The translations under genes were made by a program, and so were the position numbers. The notes beneath the pieces were generated by a model. That model was given only the letters and a program-made list of their open reading frames with translations. It made no database searches and was not told the origin of the DNA. This document shows positions 54,798-64,000 of a stretch of DNA of 64,000 bases, one piece after another. The stretch lies in assembly GCA_002746935.1 (NCBI GenBank), contig PDRW01000038.1, positions 1 through 64,000 of the forward strand. The letters run 5' to 3'. Source of the DNA: Rhodobacterales bacterium (lineage in GTDB: Bacteria; Pseudomonadota; Alphaproteobacteria; Rhodobacterales; Rhodobacteraceae). Numbering within the stretch: position 1 is the stretch's first letter; each line of letters begins with the position of its first letter.

Positions 54798-55938
54798 CCG
54801 ACGCGCCCCAGACGCCCGAAACCGGTGCCCCGCCGCGCCGCACCCGCTCGCTCTATGACACCGACGCCCGCACCCGTCGCCGCAACGCCGCCGAGACGCG
54901 GTTCCGCGCCTATGGCATCGCCGCCATTGCCACCGGGCTGGTGTTCCTCGTGGTGCTGCTGGCCTCGATCGTCTGGAACGGGCTGCCCGCCTTCACCCAG
55001 ACCTACATCACCTTGCAGGTCGAGCTGCCCGAGGAGAAGCTCGACAAGTCCGGCACCCGCGACCTTGAAGTGATGAAGAAGGTTTCCACCTTCGGCTACA
55101 ACCCGCTGCTGGACGCGGCGCTGGCGCAGGCGCTGGCGGAGAACGGCATCGAGAACCCGTTCCCCAAGGCCAAGGCGCTGCGCAAGATGCTCTCGGCCTC
55201 GGCCGCGGCGGAGCTGCGTGAAGCGGTGCTGGCGGATCCGGGGCTGGTCGGACAGAGTGTCAGCTTCCGCCTGCTGGCCTCCAGCCGGGTCGACGGCTAC
55301 CTCAAGGGCCGGGTGACCCGGGACGCGCTGGCCCGCGACAAGAACCTCGATCCGGCGCATCTCGATCTGGTCGACGCGCTGCGCGACGCGGGCGTGGTGC
55401 GGAAAACGTTCAACTGGGGCTTCATCTTCGGCGCCGACGCCTCCGAGAGCCGCCCCGAAGCCGCCGGGATCGGGGTGTCGATGCTGGGGTCGCTGTTCAT
55501 GATGCTGGTGGTGCTGGCGCTGGCGCTGCCGATCGGCGTGGCGGCCTCGATCTATCTGTGCCGCCCTCGATCCGCGAGGCGGCGCTGGGCGTCGGCGCCT
55601 CGAAGATGCAGACGGTGTTTCACCATGTGCTGCCGCTGGCGATGCCCGGCATCCTCACCGGCACCATCATCGGCCTTGCGCAGGCCCTCGGCGAGACCGC
55701 GCCGCTGCTTCTGATCGGCATGGTGGGCTTCATCGCCTCCAACGCGCCCGACACGCTCGCCGGCGGCTTTCTCGCGCCCAACTCGGCCATGCCCGCGCAG
55801 ATCTACGAATGGGCCAAACGCGCCGACCCGGCCTATTACGAACGCGCCTGGGGCGGGATAATCGTCCTGCTGCTGTTCCTGCTGGCGATGAACGTGGTTG
55901 CGGTGATCCTGCGCCGCCGTTTCGAGCGCCGCTGGTAA
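54794..55938 (+). pseudogene. pstA: Phosphate ABC transporter permease pstA, internal deletion with frameshift
   Basis: The first part (about 254 codons) reads as PstA: an N-terminal segment, a large soluble insertion, then MLGSLFMMLVVLALALPIGV AASIYL. At about 55558 the frame changes; the GTG-CCG-CCC codons continue as VPPSIREAALGVGASKMQTV and run to the normal PstA end, RRRFERRW. In intact homologues roughly 70 residues separate IYL from VPPSIREAA, including 'LaaVPSIVfGLlgla' and 'TLPtIIIatRaAl'. They are missing, and the loss must be 3n+1 bases. The remaining EAA loop and last two segments are out of frame. Either a real mutation or an assembly error. Confidence 0.9.
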
Positions 55939-55957
55939 GGGCAGGGGGCCCAGGCAT

Positions 55958-56755
55958 ATGAACGACACAATCGAAGGACGCACCCCGGTGGAGCACAGTG
56001 AAATGAAATTCCAGGCCCGCGGCGTGCAGGTGTTCTACGGCGACACCCACGCCATCAAGGATGTGAATGTCGACATCCTCGACAAGACCGTCACCGCCTT
56101 CATCGGGCCTTCGGGCTGCGGCAAGACCACCTTTCTGCGCTGCCTCAACCGGATGAACGACACCATCCCGATCTGCCGGGTGGAGGGCGATATCCGCCTC
56201 GACGGCGAGGACATCAACCACTCCGACGTGGACCCGGTGCAGCTGCGTGCCCGCGTCGGCATGGTGTTCCAGAAGCCGAACCCGTTTCCGAAGTCGATCT
56301 ACGACAACATCGCCTATGGGCCGCGCATCCACGGGCTGGCGCGGGGCAAGGCGGAGCTCGACGACATCGTCGAGCAATCCCTGCGCCGCGGCGCGCTCTG
56401 GGACGAGGTGAAAGACCGCCTGAACGCCCCCGGCACCGGGCTTTCCGGCGGCCAGCAGCAGCGGCTGTGCATTGCCCGGGCCATTGCCACCGCGCCGGAA
56501 GTGCTGCTGATGGACGAGCCCTGTTCGGCGCTCGACCCGATCGCCACCGCCCAGGTGGAAGAGCTGATCGACGAGCTGAGGCAGAATTATTCGGTGGTGA
56601 TCGTCACCCATTCGATGCAGCAGGCGGCGCGGGTCAGCCAGAAGACCGCCTTCTTCCACCTCGGCAGCCTGGTGGAATATGACGACACCACCACCATCTT
56701 CACCAACCCGCGCGACCCGCGGACCGAAAGCTACATCACCGGCCGGATCGGCTGA
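55958..56755 (+). CDS. pstB: Phosphate ABC transporter ATP-binding protein PstB
   Basis: A 265-residue ATPase. Walker A is GPSGCGKTT at 50-58, followed by [10 protein letters not shown], the PstB hallmark. [22 protein letters not shown], the signature [14 protein letters not shown] and Walker [16 protein letters not shown] are typical, with the switch His in [12 protein letters not shown]. It lies 20 bp downstream of pstA. Intact, although its permease partner PstA is broken. Confidence 0.97.
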   Translation: MNDTIEGRTPVEHSEMKFQARGVQVFYGDTHAIKDVNVDILDKTVTAFIGPSGCGKTTFLRCLNRMNDTIPICRVEGDIRLDGEDINHSDVDPVQLRARVGMVFQKPNPFPKSIYDNIAYGPRIHGLARGKAELDDIVEQSLRRGALWDEVKDRLNAPGTGLSGGQQQRLCIARAIATAPEVLLMDEPCSALDPIATAQVEELIDELRQNYSVVIVTHSMQQAARVSQKTAFFHLGSLVEYDDTTTIFTNPRDPRTESYITGRIG

Positions 56756-56804
56756 GGGGCAGGGGCCGGAAGAGGCAGAGAAGAGCCCAGAGGAGGCCAC
56801 AACC

Positions 56805-57539
56805 ATGAACGACCGCAGCCAGCATATCGCCGCCGCCTTCGACCGCGACCTCGAAGAGATCCAGGCCAAGCTGATGAAGATGGGGGGGCTCGCGGAACAG
56901 AACATCCGCCAGGGTGCCAAGGCGCTCAAGAGCCGCGACCTCGACCTTGCCGACAAGGTGCGGCTTGCCGACCTTGAGATCGACAAGCTGGAAGAGCAGA
57001 TCACCCTCGACTGCGCCCGGGTCTTCGCCACCCGCCAGCCGATCGCGTCGGATCTGCGTACCGTGCTCACGGTGATGAAGATCGCCACCAATCTCGAACG
57101 CATCGGCGACTACGCCAAGAACATGGCCAAGCGCACCCCGGTGCTCGCCCGGCTGAGCCCGATCGAGGGCGCGGCGGGGGCGGTGAAACGCATGGCCAAG
57201 GAAGTGCGGCTGATGCTCTCGGACGTGCTCGACGCCTTCATCCGCCGCGACGCGGACCTCGCCGAACAGGTCCGCCACCGCGATCTTGAAATCGACCAGA
57301 TGTACAACGCGCTGTTTCGCGAATTTCTCACCTTCATGATGGAGGATCCGCGCAACATCACCGCCTGCATGCATCTGCACTTCATCGCCAAGAACATCGA
57401 ACGCGCCGGCGATCAGGTGACCTCCATCGCCGACCAGGTGATCTATCTCGCCACCGGCGAATTGCCCGAAGAAAGCCGCCCGAAGGACACCACCTCCGCC
57501 TATGACGTGCAGGAGGGTTTTCGGGAATCGGATGAATGA
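56805..57539 (+). CDS. phoU: Phosphate signalling protein PhoU
   Basis: A 244-residue protein with the two three-helix PhoU domains. Each carries a metal-cluster motif: QPIASDLRTVLTVMKIATNLERIGDYAKN and NITACMHLHFIAKNIERAGDQVTSIA, the 'E/DxxxD' pattern. PhoU couples the Pst transporter to PhoR and restrains the response in high phosphate. AGAGGAGG precedes the chosen ATG. The last codons overlap phoB by four bases. Confidence 0.97.
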   Translation: MNDRSQHIAAAFDRDLEEIQAKLMKMGGLAEQNIRQGAKALKSRDLDLADKVRLADLEIDKLEEQITLDCARVFATRQPIASDLRTVLTVMKIATNLERIGDYAKNMAKRTPVLARLSPIEGAAGAVKRMAKEVRLMLSDVLDAFIRRDADLAEQVRHRDLEIDQMYNALFREFLTFMMEDPRNITACMHLHFIAKNIERAGDQVTSIADQVIYLATGELPEESRPKDTTSAYDVQEGFRESDE

Positions 57540-58225
57540 CCGCCGGAAAGCCGCTGGTGCTGCTGGTCGAGGACGAACCGGCGCAGCTTGAAGTGCTGCG
57601 CTACAATCTCGACGCCGAGGGCTATGAGGTTGCCACCGCCGAAACCGGCGACGAGGCACTGCTGCTCGCCGACGAGCTCCGGCCCGATCTCGTGCTGCTT
57701 GACTGGATGCTGCCGGGGGTGAGTGGGATCGAGGTGCTGAGGCGCTTGAAGAACCGCCGCCAAAGCGCTGAAATTCCTGTCATAATGGTTTCCGCCAGGA
57801 CCGAGGAAATGGACCGGGTGCGCGGTCTCGAAACCGGTGCGGACGATTACATGGTGAAGCCTTATTCGGTCAACGAGCTGATGGCCCGGATTCGCACCCA
57901 GCTGCGCCGCACGAGGCCGGCGGCGGTGGGCGGGCAGGTGGCGTTCGATGACATCCTGCTTGACGGCACCACCCACCGGGTGACCCGCGCGGGTGCGGAT
58001 ATCCGCCTCGGACCGATCGAGTTCCGGCTGCTCGCGACCTTCATGGAAACGCCCGGACGGGTCTGGACCCGCGAACAATTGCTCGACCGGGTCTGGGGCC
58101 GCGAAGCGCTGGTCGACACCCGCACGGTCGATGTCCATGTGGGCCGTCTGCGCAAGGCGCTGCGCCAGACGGGAGGAGACGACCCGCTGCGCACCGTGCG
58201 CGGCACCGGCTATGCGCTCGGGTGA
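57536..58225 (+). CDS. phoB: Phosphate response regulator PhoB
   Basis: A 229-residue OmpR/PhoB-type regulator. Receiver domain: LVEDEPAQLEVLRYNLDAEG, phospho-acceptor Asp56 in LVLLDWMLPG, and the conserved Lys in YMVKPYS. The winged-helix DNA-binding domain ends with RTVDVHVGRLRKALR and TVRGTGYAL. The start overlaps the phoU stop. Once phosphorylated by PhoR it should bind the Pho box before pstS. Confidence 0.97.
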   Translation: MTAGKPLVLLVEDEPAQLEVLRYNLDAEGYEVATAETGDEALLLADELRPDLVLLDWMLPGVSGIEVLRRLKNRRQSAEIPVIMVSARTEEMDRVRGLETGADDYMVKPYSVNELMARIRTQLRRTRPAAVGGQVAFDDILLDGTTHRVTRAGADIRLGPIEFRLLATFMETPGRVWTREQLLDRVWGREALVDTRTVDVHVGRLRKALRQTGGDDPLRTVRGTGYALG

Positions 58226-58297
58226 GCTCCGGGGGTTATCGGGGGGAGCACCGTGTGGATCACGGGGGTCGGGAGGTTTCGGCGGTAGGTAAAGTCG

Positions 58298-58313
58298 CAT
58301 AATCGGTATTATG
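58298..58313. promoter_or_regulatory. AT-rich palindrome between phoB and nirV
   Basis: CATAAT-CGGT-ATTATG, a perfect 6-bp inverted repeat in a short AT-rich island between the convergent genes. No T run follows on either strand. It may be a weak hairpin or a protein site. Confidence 0.35.
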
Positions 58314-58391
58314 TAACATATACCGCAGGCGCAGGTGAACGCCCCAAACGCCCCCGCTGTAAACCCGACCGTAATGCGTCCCCGAACCCTT

Positions 58392-59135
58392 TCAGTGGAA
58401 CAACAGCGCGTCGGGCACCCGCTTTTCGGTGGCGAGGCGCATTCCCAGATGCGGCGGCGGCGCCCCGACCGCGCAGCCGCCCCGGGCGGGATCGCGGACA
58501 AGAAACGGGATCACGGCCTCATGTTCGCCCTGAACCACAAAGGCCGGACAGGCCTCGGGCGTCGTACCGCTCTGGTAGCAGTCCTGGGTCCATTCCCAGA
58601 CATTGCCGTTGAGATCCTGAACGCCTTCCGTGGTTTCGGCCCAGGATCCCCGGGGCCGCAAGCGCCGGTCCACAAGGTTTTCCACCAGATAGGTCGACGC
58701 CCATGTCAGGCTGGGATCGGTGAAGATCGGGTCCGGCTTTTCAGGCATCACCGGGGCGGCCAGCTCGGACCATTCTTCGGCGGTCATCAGCCGGAACCGG
58801 TGCCGCGCCTTCTCGCTGATCCAGGCCAGATATTCGCTGACATCGGCATAGGACAGGTTGGTCGCGGGCCAGTCTTCGCCCTTGTCGAAGGTCGGCGGGC
58901 GCAGGTGCTGGGTGCAGCCGCCTTCATCGTAACAGCGGTTCCATTCGGCCAGCGACACCTCGCGGCGCGCCACCCAGAGCGGCTTGCCGCCCACTTCGGC
59001 CACGGCCACCATCTCGGGCATATAGGCGGGATCGGGGCCGCGCATCGCAAGGAAGGCGCCGGCCCCGGCGCCCCCCACCCCGAGCAGAACGGCCACGATG
59101 GCAATGCGTTTTGCGGTTTTCGGGGAAAGGGGCAT
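58392..59135 (-). CDS. nirV: NirV, nitrite-reductase-associated FGE-like protein
   Basis: A 247-residue protein with one N-terminal membrane anchor (KRIAIVAVLLGVGGAGAGAF) and an FGE-sulfatase (formylglycine-generating-enzyme-like) domain: ARREVSLAEWNRCYDEGGC, PATNLSYADVSEYLAWISEK, RFRLMTAEEWSEL, VQDLNGNVWEWTQDCY. NirV is found next to nirK in denitrifiers, for example Rhodobacter sphaeroides; its precise role is not established. It follows nirK by 27 bp on the same strand. Confidence 0.93.
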   Translation of the reverse strand: MPLSPKTAKRIAIVAVLLGVGGAGAGAFLAMRGPDPAYMPEMVAVAEVGGKPLWVARREVSLAEWNRCYDEGGCTQHLRPPTFDKGEDWPATNLSYADVSEYLAWISEKARHRFRLMTAEEWSELAAPVMPEKPDPIFTDPSLTWASTYLVENLVDRRLRPRGSWAETTEGVQDLNGNVWEWTQDCYQSGTTPEACPAFVVQGEHEAVIPFLVRDPARGGCAVGAPPPHLGMRLATEKRVPDALLFH

Positions 59136-59162
59136 TTTGCTGACCTCTCGTCAGAGCGTGGT

Positions 59163-60386
59163 TCACCGCGGGGCGACGACCTGTTCCATCAGGCTGTTGT
59201 CCCAGTCGCCTTCGACAACGAAATGCGCGGTGGCGCCCAGAATGGATGCCTCGATCAGGTTGTGGTTCACATAGGCGTAAACCCCGGGCTGACGCAGCGT
59301 GTACATCGCGGCAATGGCGCTGCCGCCCGGCACGAACCAGGTTTCCATGTTGGTCAGCGGCGCATCATGGAACGAGGCCGGCCACATGTAATCCGCATGC
59401 CCGCCGATCAGGTGCGGTCGCGAATCGCGGTTCGACTGGTTGTGGATCATCAGCACGGTGTCGCCGACCTTGAACTTCAGCGCCCCTTCCCCGGTGAGCG
59501 CGCCGACCGAACCGTTGAACACGCAATGCGAGGGGATCAGCCCGGCCATTGTCTCCAGATAATCCGCATAATCGTCGCCCGCGGCTTCATAGACCTTGTA
59601 ATCGCCGTTTTCATCTTTCGGCAGGTAGTAATCCTGCTCGCCGATATAGGCGATCTTGTCATAATGCAGCGGGTTGCCGTCCTTGTCCTTCAGCCCGTCG
59701 CGCGGCAGCACCATCAGGCCACCGTTCATCCCGTGGGTGACGTGATAGGGGATCATCGCCCCACCCGGCGCGCAGTGATAGGTGAAGCACCCGGCCCGGG
59801 TCGCCTTCCAGCGCAGCACGGTTTCCTCGCCGGGCAGAACATGGGTCAGCCCGCCGCCACCCAGAGCGCCGGTCGAGGCATGGAAGTCGATGTTGTGCTC
59901 CATGTTCGAGTCTTCGCTGTTGCGCAGGGTCAGCTCGATATAGTCGCCTTCGTGGCAGATGATCAGCGGACCGGGAACCGAGCCGTTATAGGTCAGCGCC
60001 CAGACGGATGCCCCGGTGTCGTCATCGACCACCATCAGCTTTTCCTGGATCTCCATGGTGATCTCGATGATCTTCGGCTTGCCGGTGGCGACCTGTTCAT
60101 GCTCGGGGGCGAAGGGCGGCGCGACCAGCTCCATCTTCACCCGCTCGTAGCCCGACAGATCCGCAGGCTTGGCGGTTGTGGCGGCGACCTGTTTTCCGGC
60201 GACCTTGTGAAGCTGGCGCGACACGGCATCGGCGGTGCGCGTCTGAGGCCCACGCCCTGCCGCCTGTGCGCCGGAGCCGGCCACCATCGCGCCGGCGCCA
60301 CTCGCGGCGGCGGCACCCGCAACAAGCGAGCCACGCAATACGTCGCGGCGGCTGGTGACGAGATGGGGATTGACGACTTTCTTCAT
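59163..60386 (-). CDS. nirK: Copper nitrite reductase NirK
   Basis: A 407-residue periplasmic enzyme reducing nitrite to nitric oxide. A Tat signal ([17 protein letters not shown]) is at the N-terminus. Copper ligands are visible: HNIDFHA (His164 type 1, His169 type 2), [20 protein letters not shown] (His204 type 2, Cys205, His215 and Met220 type 1). The third type 2 His is expected in the C-terminal domain (NHNLIEAS region). The '[18 protein letters not shown]' form is typical of class I NirK. ACAGGAGG precedes the ATG. Electron donor is probably the pseudoazurin encoded upstream. Confidence 0.97.
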   Translation of the reverse strand: MKKVVNPHLVTSRRDVLRGSLVAGAAAASGAGAMVAGSGAQAAGRGPQTRTADAVSRQLHKVAGKQVAATTAKPADLSGYERVKMELVAPPFAPEHEQVATGKPKIIEITMEIQEKLMVVDDDTGASVWALTYNGSVPGPLIICHEGDYIELTLRNSEDSNMEHNIDFHASTGALGGGGLTHVLPGEETVLRWKATRAGCFTYHCAPGGAMIPYHVTHGMNGGLMVLPRDGLKDKDGNPLHYDKIAYIGEQDYYLPKDENGDYKVYEAAGDDYADYLETMAGLIPSHCVFNGSVGALTGEGALKFKVGDTVLMIHNQSNRDSRPHLIGGHADYMWPASFHDAPLTNMETWFVPGGSAIAAMYTLRQPGVYAYVNHNLIEASILGATAHFVVEGDWDNSLMEQVVAPR

Positions 60387-60413
60387 GTGTTTCCTCCTGT
60401 TGGACCATGCGCA

Positions 60414-60472
60414 TGTCACACCGGTACCGTTTGCCGGCAGCCTGGCCGCCGGCACATGTCAGGGGTGTGACA
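60414..60472. promoter_or_regulatory. Inverted repeat in the nirK leader
   Basis: TGTCACACC (60414-60422) and GGTGTGACA (60464-60472) are a perfect 9-bp inverted repeat with a 41-nt gap, just upstream of the nirK ribosome site. It may be a regulator site or an mRNA structure. Confidence 0.45.
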
Positions 60473-60518
60473 ATATCGGAAAAGGTGCCCGGGAGCTTAC
60501 TCCCGGGGCGCGGGCTTT

Positions 60519-60542
60519 CCCGGGCGCATCACCGCGCCCGGG
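60519..60542 (-). terminator. Hairpin after the pseudoazurin gene
   Basis: A perfect 9-bp stem, CCCGGGCGC and GCGCCCGGG, with a 6-nt loop, 17 bp beyond the pseudoazurin stop codon. No T run follows on the minus strand, so it may be a partial terminator or mRNA end. Confidence 0.5.
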
Positions 60543-60559
60543 ATGGCGTGTTTGCCAGA

Positions 60560-60994
60560 TTACTGGCTCAGGTTCTCAAGCTGCGCCTCGAAGCGCTTCA
60601 TGGCCTTCTTCGGGATCTTGCCGCCGAGGAAGTCTTCCGGGGCGGCGCCGTCGCCCACGGCAATGGTCATCACCATGCCCATGGCGAAGTGCGGCTTGCA
60701 CTTGATCCCGTAGAAACCCTCGGTGTTGAAGGTCACCTCGACTTCTTCATTGATCTTGCCGGTGAAGGTTTCGCCGCCCTCGGGGACCATGCCCTTCATC
60801 GTTTCGGCGCTGTGACCCTTGTCGGTGGCGACAAACTTGACCGTGTCGCCGGGGGCGATGCGCAGGAAGTCGGGCTCGTACACCATTGCCCCGGCATCGC
60901 CTTTGTTGAGCATCTGCACTTCAAACGTTTCGGCCCAGGCCGGCGCCGCGAGCGCCACCGCCACCGCGGTCGCGGCTGTCAACTTACGAAACAT
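60560..60994 (-). CDS. Pseudoazurin
   Basis: A 144-residue blue copper protein. Signal peptide MFRKLTAATAVAVALAAPAW AE. Counting from the Glu after AWA, the copper ligands fall at His40 (KGHSAET), Cys78 and His81 (IKCKPHF) and Met86 (AMGMVM), exactly as in characterised pseudoazurins. It carries electrons from cytochromes to NirK in the periplasm. An ATG one codon earlier is possible; AGGGAG favours the chosen spacing. Upstream of nirK and divergent from the Crp/Fnr regulator. Confidence 0.97.
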   Translation of the reverse strand: MFRKLTAATAVAVALAAPAWAETFEVQMLNKGDAGAMVYEPDFLRIAPGDTVKFVATDKGHSAETMKGMVPEGGETFTGKINEEVEVTFNTEGFYGIKCKPHFAMGMVMTIAVGDGAAPEDFLGGKIPKKAMKRFEAQLENLSQ

Positions 60995-61018
60995 CATGAT
61001 CTCCCTATATGAGTATGC

Positions 61019-61039
61019 GTAACGTTGATACCACGTTAC
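61019..61039. promoter_or_regulatory. Operator-like inverted repeat between pseudoazurin and the Crp/Fnr gene
   Basis: GTAACGT and ACGTTAC, a perfect 7-bp inverted repeat with a 7-nt spacer, 22 bp upstream of the pseudoazurin start. It lies in an AT-rich divergent spacer. A second CAACGTT half-site occurs at 61071. It does not exactly match TTGAT-N4-ATCAA, so if the neighbouring regulator binds here its site is a variant. Confidence 0.5.
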
Positions 61040-61151
61040 ACCGGCAAGATACGCGAATATTGTTCTGCCGCAACGTTCATCGCAAAAAGTGGTCTGGTGT
61101 GGGTCAAAACTGGCTGGTAATTTGCCCGTGAGTGCCTCCGAAAGCCCGACG

Positions 61152-61853
61152 ATGACACGACCTGACCCAGTTTTGTTGCGCGATCTGCCGGCCTTTGCCT
61201 CTCTCGACACCGATCAGATCCGGGCGATTCTCGATCTGGCCACGCCGCGGCAGCTGCGCGACGGGGCTCCGGTCTTCCATGAGGGCCATGACGCGGAGCT
61301 TTTCTTCCTGCTGCTCGACGGCCATGTGCGCGTTGTGCGGGCCAACGCGGATGGCCAGCAGATCATCGTGCTGTATCTGCATTCGGGATCGCTGATCGGG
61401 ATCGCTGTGGCGCTCGGGCGCGACACCTACCCGGCCACCGCCATCGCCGCGGGCGATGTCTCGGTTCTTGCCTGGCCAAGCACGCTCTGGGAGGTGTTTG
61501 CCGCGCAATATCCCGGTTTCGCCCGCAGCGCCTATGCCACGGTCGGCACGCGGATCGGAGAGATGACCACCAACATGCTGGAAACGGCGACGCAGCAGGT
61601 CGAGCGGCGCGTCGCCTGCGCGCTGGAGCGGATCCTGCGGCAATCGGGCCGCAGGGAGGCCGGTGGCATTGTCATCGAAATGCCGATCACCCGCCAGAAC
61701 ATCGCCGACATGACCGGCGCGACACTGCACACGATCAGCCGTCTGCTGAGCGCCTGGGAGCGCGACGGGCTTATCAGGAGCGCCCGCCGCCGGATTACCG
61801 TCACCGACCCGGCGGGGCTTGCGCGGCTGTCGGGGGGGCTTTCGGGGCGCTGA
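61152..61853 (+). CDS. Crp/Fnr-family regulator, NnrR/DNR-like
   Basis: A 233-residue regulator. The cyclic-nucleotide-binding-like domain spans about 20-140 (FHEGHDAELFFLLLDGHVRVVR, GSLIGIAVALGRDTYPATA). The helix-turn-helix is PITRQNIADMTGATLHTISRLLSAWERDGL. It lacks the N-terminal Cys cluster of oxygen-sensing FNR, which fits the nitric-oxide-responsive NnrR/DNR/NNR group that controls nirK. It is divergent from the pseudoazurin and nirK genes. GTG at 61125 is an alternative start; no strong ribosome site decides. Confidence 0.9.
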   Translation: MTRPDPVLLRDLPAFASLDTDQIRAILDLATPRQLRDGAPVFHEGHDAELFFLLLDGHVRVVRANADGQQIIVLYLHSGSLIGIAVALGRDTYPATAIAAGDVSVLAWPSTLWEVFAAQYPGFARSAYATVGTRIGEMTTNMLETATQQVERRVACALERILRQSGRREAGGIVIEMPITRQNIADMTGATLHTISRLLSAWERDGLIRSARRRITVTDPAGLARLSGGLSGR

Positions 61854-61913
61854 GTCCGTCCTGAGGCCGCCCTGACGCGGGGGGCCTGACGCCGGGAAGC
61901 GGCCCCAAGACAA

Positions 61914-61941
61914 AGGGGGCAGCGCAAGCGCCCTGCCCCCT
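61914..61941 (-). terminator. Terminator of rpsB-tsf (possibly bidirectional)
   Basis: AGGGGGCAG and CTGCCCCCT form a 9-bp stem with a 10-nt loop. On the minus strand TTTGTCTT follows; on the plus strand CGTTCTT. It lies between the convergent tsf and Crp/Fnr genes. Confidence 0.75.
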
Positions 61942-62011
61942 CGTTCTTCAGGCTCTCTGTGGCCGGACTTTCTGGCGGTTTCCCGCGATGCGCCGGCCTC
62001 AGCCCTTCGCC

Positions 62012-62887
62012 TCAGCCCTTCGCCATCGAGGCGACTTCGGCGGCGAAATCGTCTTCGCGCTTCTCGAGCCCTTCGCCCACCGCCATGCGGATGAAGCCGA
62101 GGATCTCGGTGCCGGCCTCTTCGGCGGCCTTGGCGACCGTGAGGTCCGGGTTGATGACGAAATTCTGCCCGAGCAGCGTGACCTCGGAGAGGAATTTCTT
62201 CATCCGGCCTTCGATCATCTTCTCGATCACCGCTTCCGGCTTGCCGGATTCCTTCGCGATGTCGATCTGCACCTGACGCTCATGGGCGAGCAGGTTCGGG
62301 TCGAGGTCGGCTTCGCCGAGCGAGGCCGGGTTGGCGGCGGCCACATGCATCGCGACCTGCTTGCCGAAGGCCTCGTTGTCGCCCTTGAGCGCGACCAGCA
62401 CGCCGATCTTGCCCATGCCGTCGGCGGCGGCGTTGTGGACATAGGTGGCCACGGTGTCGCCCGCGATGCTGGCCATGCGGCGCAGCGACATGTTCTCGCC
62501 GATCTTGGCGATCTTGTCGGTCAGCACCTCCGTCACGGTCTTGCCCTCGAGCGCGGCGCCGGCCAGCGCCTCGACATCGGCCACGCCGAGCGCGGCTTTG
62601 GTGATGCCGCCGACCATCTGCTGGAATTCGGCGTTCTTGGCGACGAAATCGGTCTCGGCATTGACCTCGACGGCCACGCCCTTGCCGCCCTCGACGGCGA
62701 CGCCGACGAGACCTTCGGCGGCCACGCGGCCGGATTTCTTGGCGGCGGTGGCGAGGCCCTTGGTGCGCAGCCAGTCGACCGCGGCGTCCATGTCGCCTTC
62801 GGTTTCCACCAGCGCCTTCTTGGCGTCCATCATGCCGGCGCCGGTCATTTCGCGCAGTTGTTTCACGAGTGCAGCGGTGATTGCCAT
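62012..62887 (-). CDS. tsf: Elongation factor Ts
   Basis: A 291-residue exchange factor for EF-Tu. It begins [26 protein letters not shown], the diagnostic 'VK.LRe.TgaGmmdcKkAL' motif, followed by [13 protein letters not shown], the EF-Tu contact loop TDFV. GAAGGAG precedes the ATG. It follows rpsB by 132 bp on the same strand, the standard order. Confidence 0.98.
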   Translation of the reverse strand: MAITAALVKQLREMTGAGMMDAKKALVETEGDMDAAVDWLRTKGLATAAKKSGRVAAEGLVGVAVEGGKGVAVEVNAETDFVAKNAEFQQMVGGITKAALGVADVEALAGAALEGKTVTEVLTDKIAKIGENMSLRRMASIAGDTVATYVHNAAADGMGKIGVLVALKGDNEAFGKQVAMHVAAANPASLGEADLDPNLLAHERQVQIDIAKESGKPEAVIEKMIEGRMKKFLSEVTLLGQNFVINPDLTVAKAAEEAGTEILGFIRMAVGEGLEKREDDFAAEVASMAKG

Positions 62888-63019
62888 GTCGGCTCTCCTT
62901 CGGGAATTCTGTGGAATTTCAGCCCGGGACGCCAAAGCGCCCGCGGCTGGATATGCAGGGATATACAGACGGGATCGCAAAGGCCCCTGCCCTCGCGATC
63001 CCGGGGTCGAACGGTCGGC

Positions 63020-63826
<807 letters not shown>

Positions 63827-63944
63827 GATGGTTTCCTTTCCGGTTTGCGCCTCGGCGGGGCCATCAGGACGTGCGTCCCAACCGGCGGACCGGGCGGGGA
63901 TGTCTCTCCCGCCGGGCCCAGGCCCTGCCTGTGAAGTGTCGCGC

Positions 63945-63972
63945 ACATAACCCAGGCGCCACCCTATTGCAA
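63945..63972 (-). promoter_or_regulatory. Sigma-70-type promoter of rpsB-tsf
   Basis: Read on the minus strand: TTGCAA, 16 bp, TTATGT. It is placed about 120 bp upstream of the rpsB start codon, leaving a leader in which S2 autoregulation is known in other bacteria. Confidence 0.5.
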
Positions 63973-64000
63973 CCCCCGCCCCGGCTTGCCAAACAGGGGC

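Overview
The window is high-GC chromosomal DNA from an alphaproteobacterium, most likely of the family Rhodobacteraceae (Rhodobacter/Rhodovulum/Paracoccus type). The evidence is the gene families: secG-pyrG, a DUF2842 protein beside purA, DUF6456 and DUF6477 family proteins, a phoR-pstSCAB-phoU-phoB cluster, and nirK-nirV with pseudoazurin. Most genes are ordinary housekeeping genes. No prophage, CRISPR array, plasmid origin or complete insertion sequence was found.

Layout. 0-2.5 kb: the end of a peptide ABC transporter binding protein, an EF-hand secreted protein, a small membrane protein and a TrhA/hemolysin III protein. 2.6-7.2 kb: tpiA and a complete polar amino acid ABC transporter. 7.3-10.1 kb: two tandem TerB-like proteins, one fused to a DUF1330 domain, and CreD. 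10.4-15.2 kb: secG-pyrG divergent from purA. 15.3-18.8 kb: a 902-residue protein with a long Glu/Ala/Arg nine-residue repeat, divergent from a thiamine pyrophosphokinase-like gene. 19.4-26 kb: rpiA, yqeY-like, carA, alaS. 26.3-32 kb: an AraC regulator, miaA, a truncated Panacea/SocA-like fragment, an unknown secreted protein, a SufA-like and a SufT-like gene, and tgt. 34-37.7 kb: lon behind a heat-shock-like promoter, tRNA-Val(CAC) and a histidine phosphatase. 37.8-44.5 kb: a carboxylate-amine ligase, mmsA divergent from a LysR regulator, a CBS protein, coaD, gap and a 47-codon gene upstream of gap.

44.5-51 kb is the most disturbed stretch. It holds an IS256-type transposase relic with a 10-bp duplication, a nested palindrome, an outer-membrane barrel protein, an orphan MttB-family methyltransferase, a possible orphan immunity protein, and DUF6477/DUF6456 proteins. 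50.8-58.2 kb is the phosphate regulon, with a Pho box before pstS; pstA is broken by an internal deletion with frameshift. 58.4-61.9 kb is a compact nitrite-reduction unit: nirV, nirK, pseudoazurin and a Crp/Fnr regulator. 62-64 kb holds rpsB-tsf.

The strongest leads are the broken pstA, two near-identical palindromes 31 kb apart, the transposase relic next to a nested palindrome, the TerB-DUF1330 fusion, and a short repeat seen three times between genes. I did not find a convincing new multi-gene system. Everything here was read by eye, without database searches.
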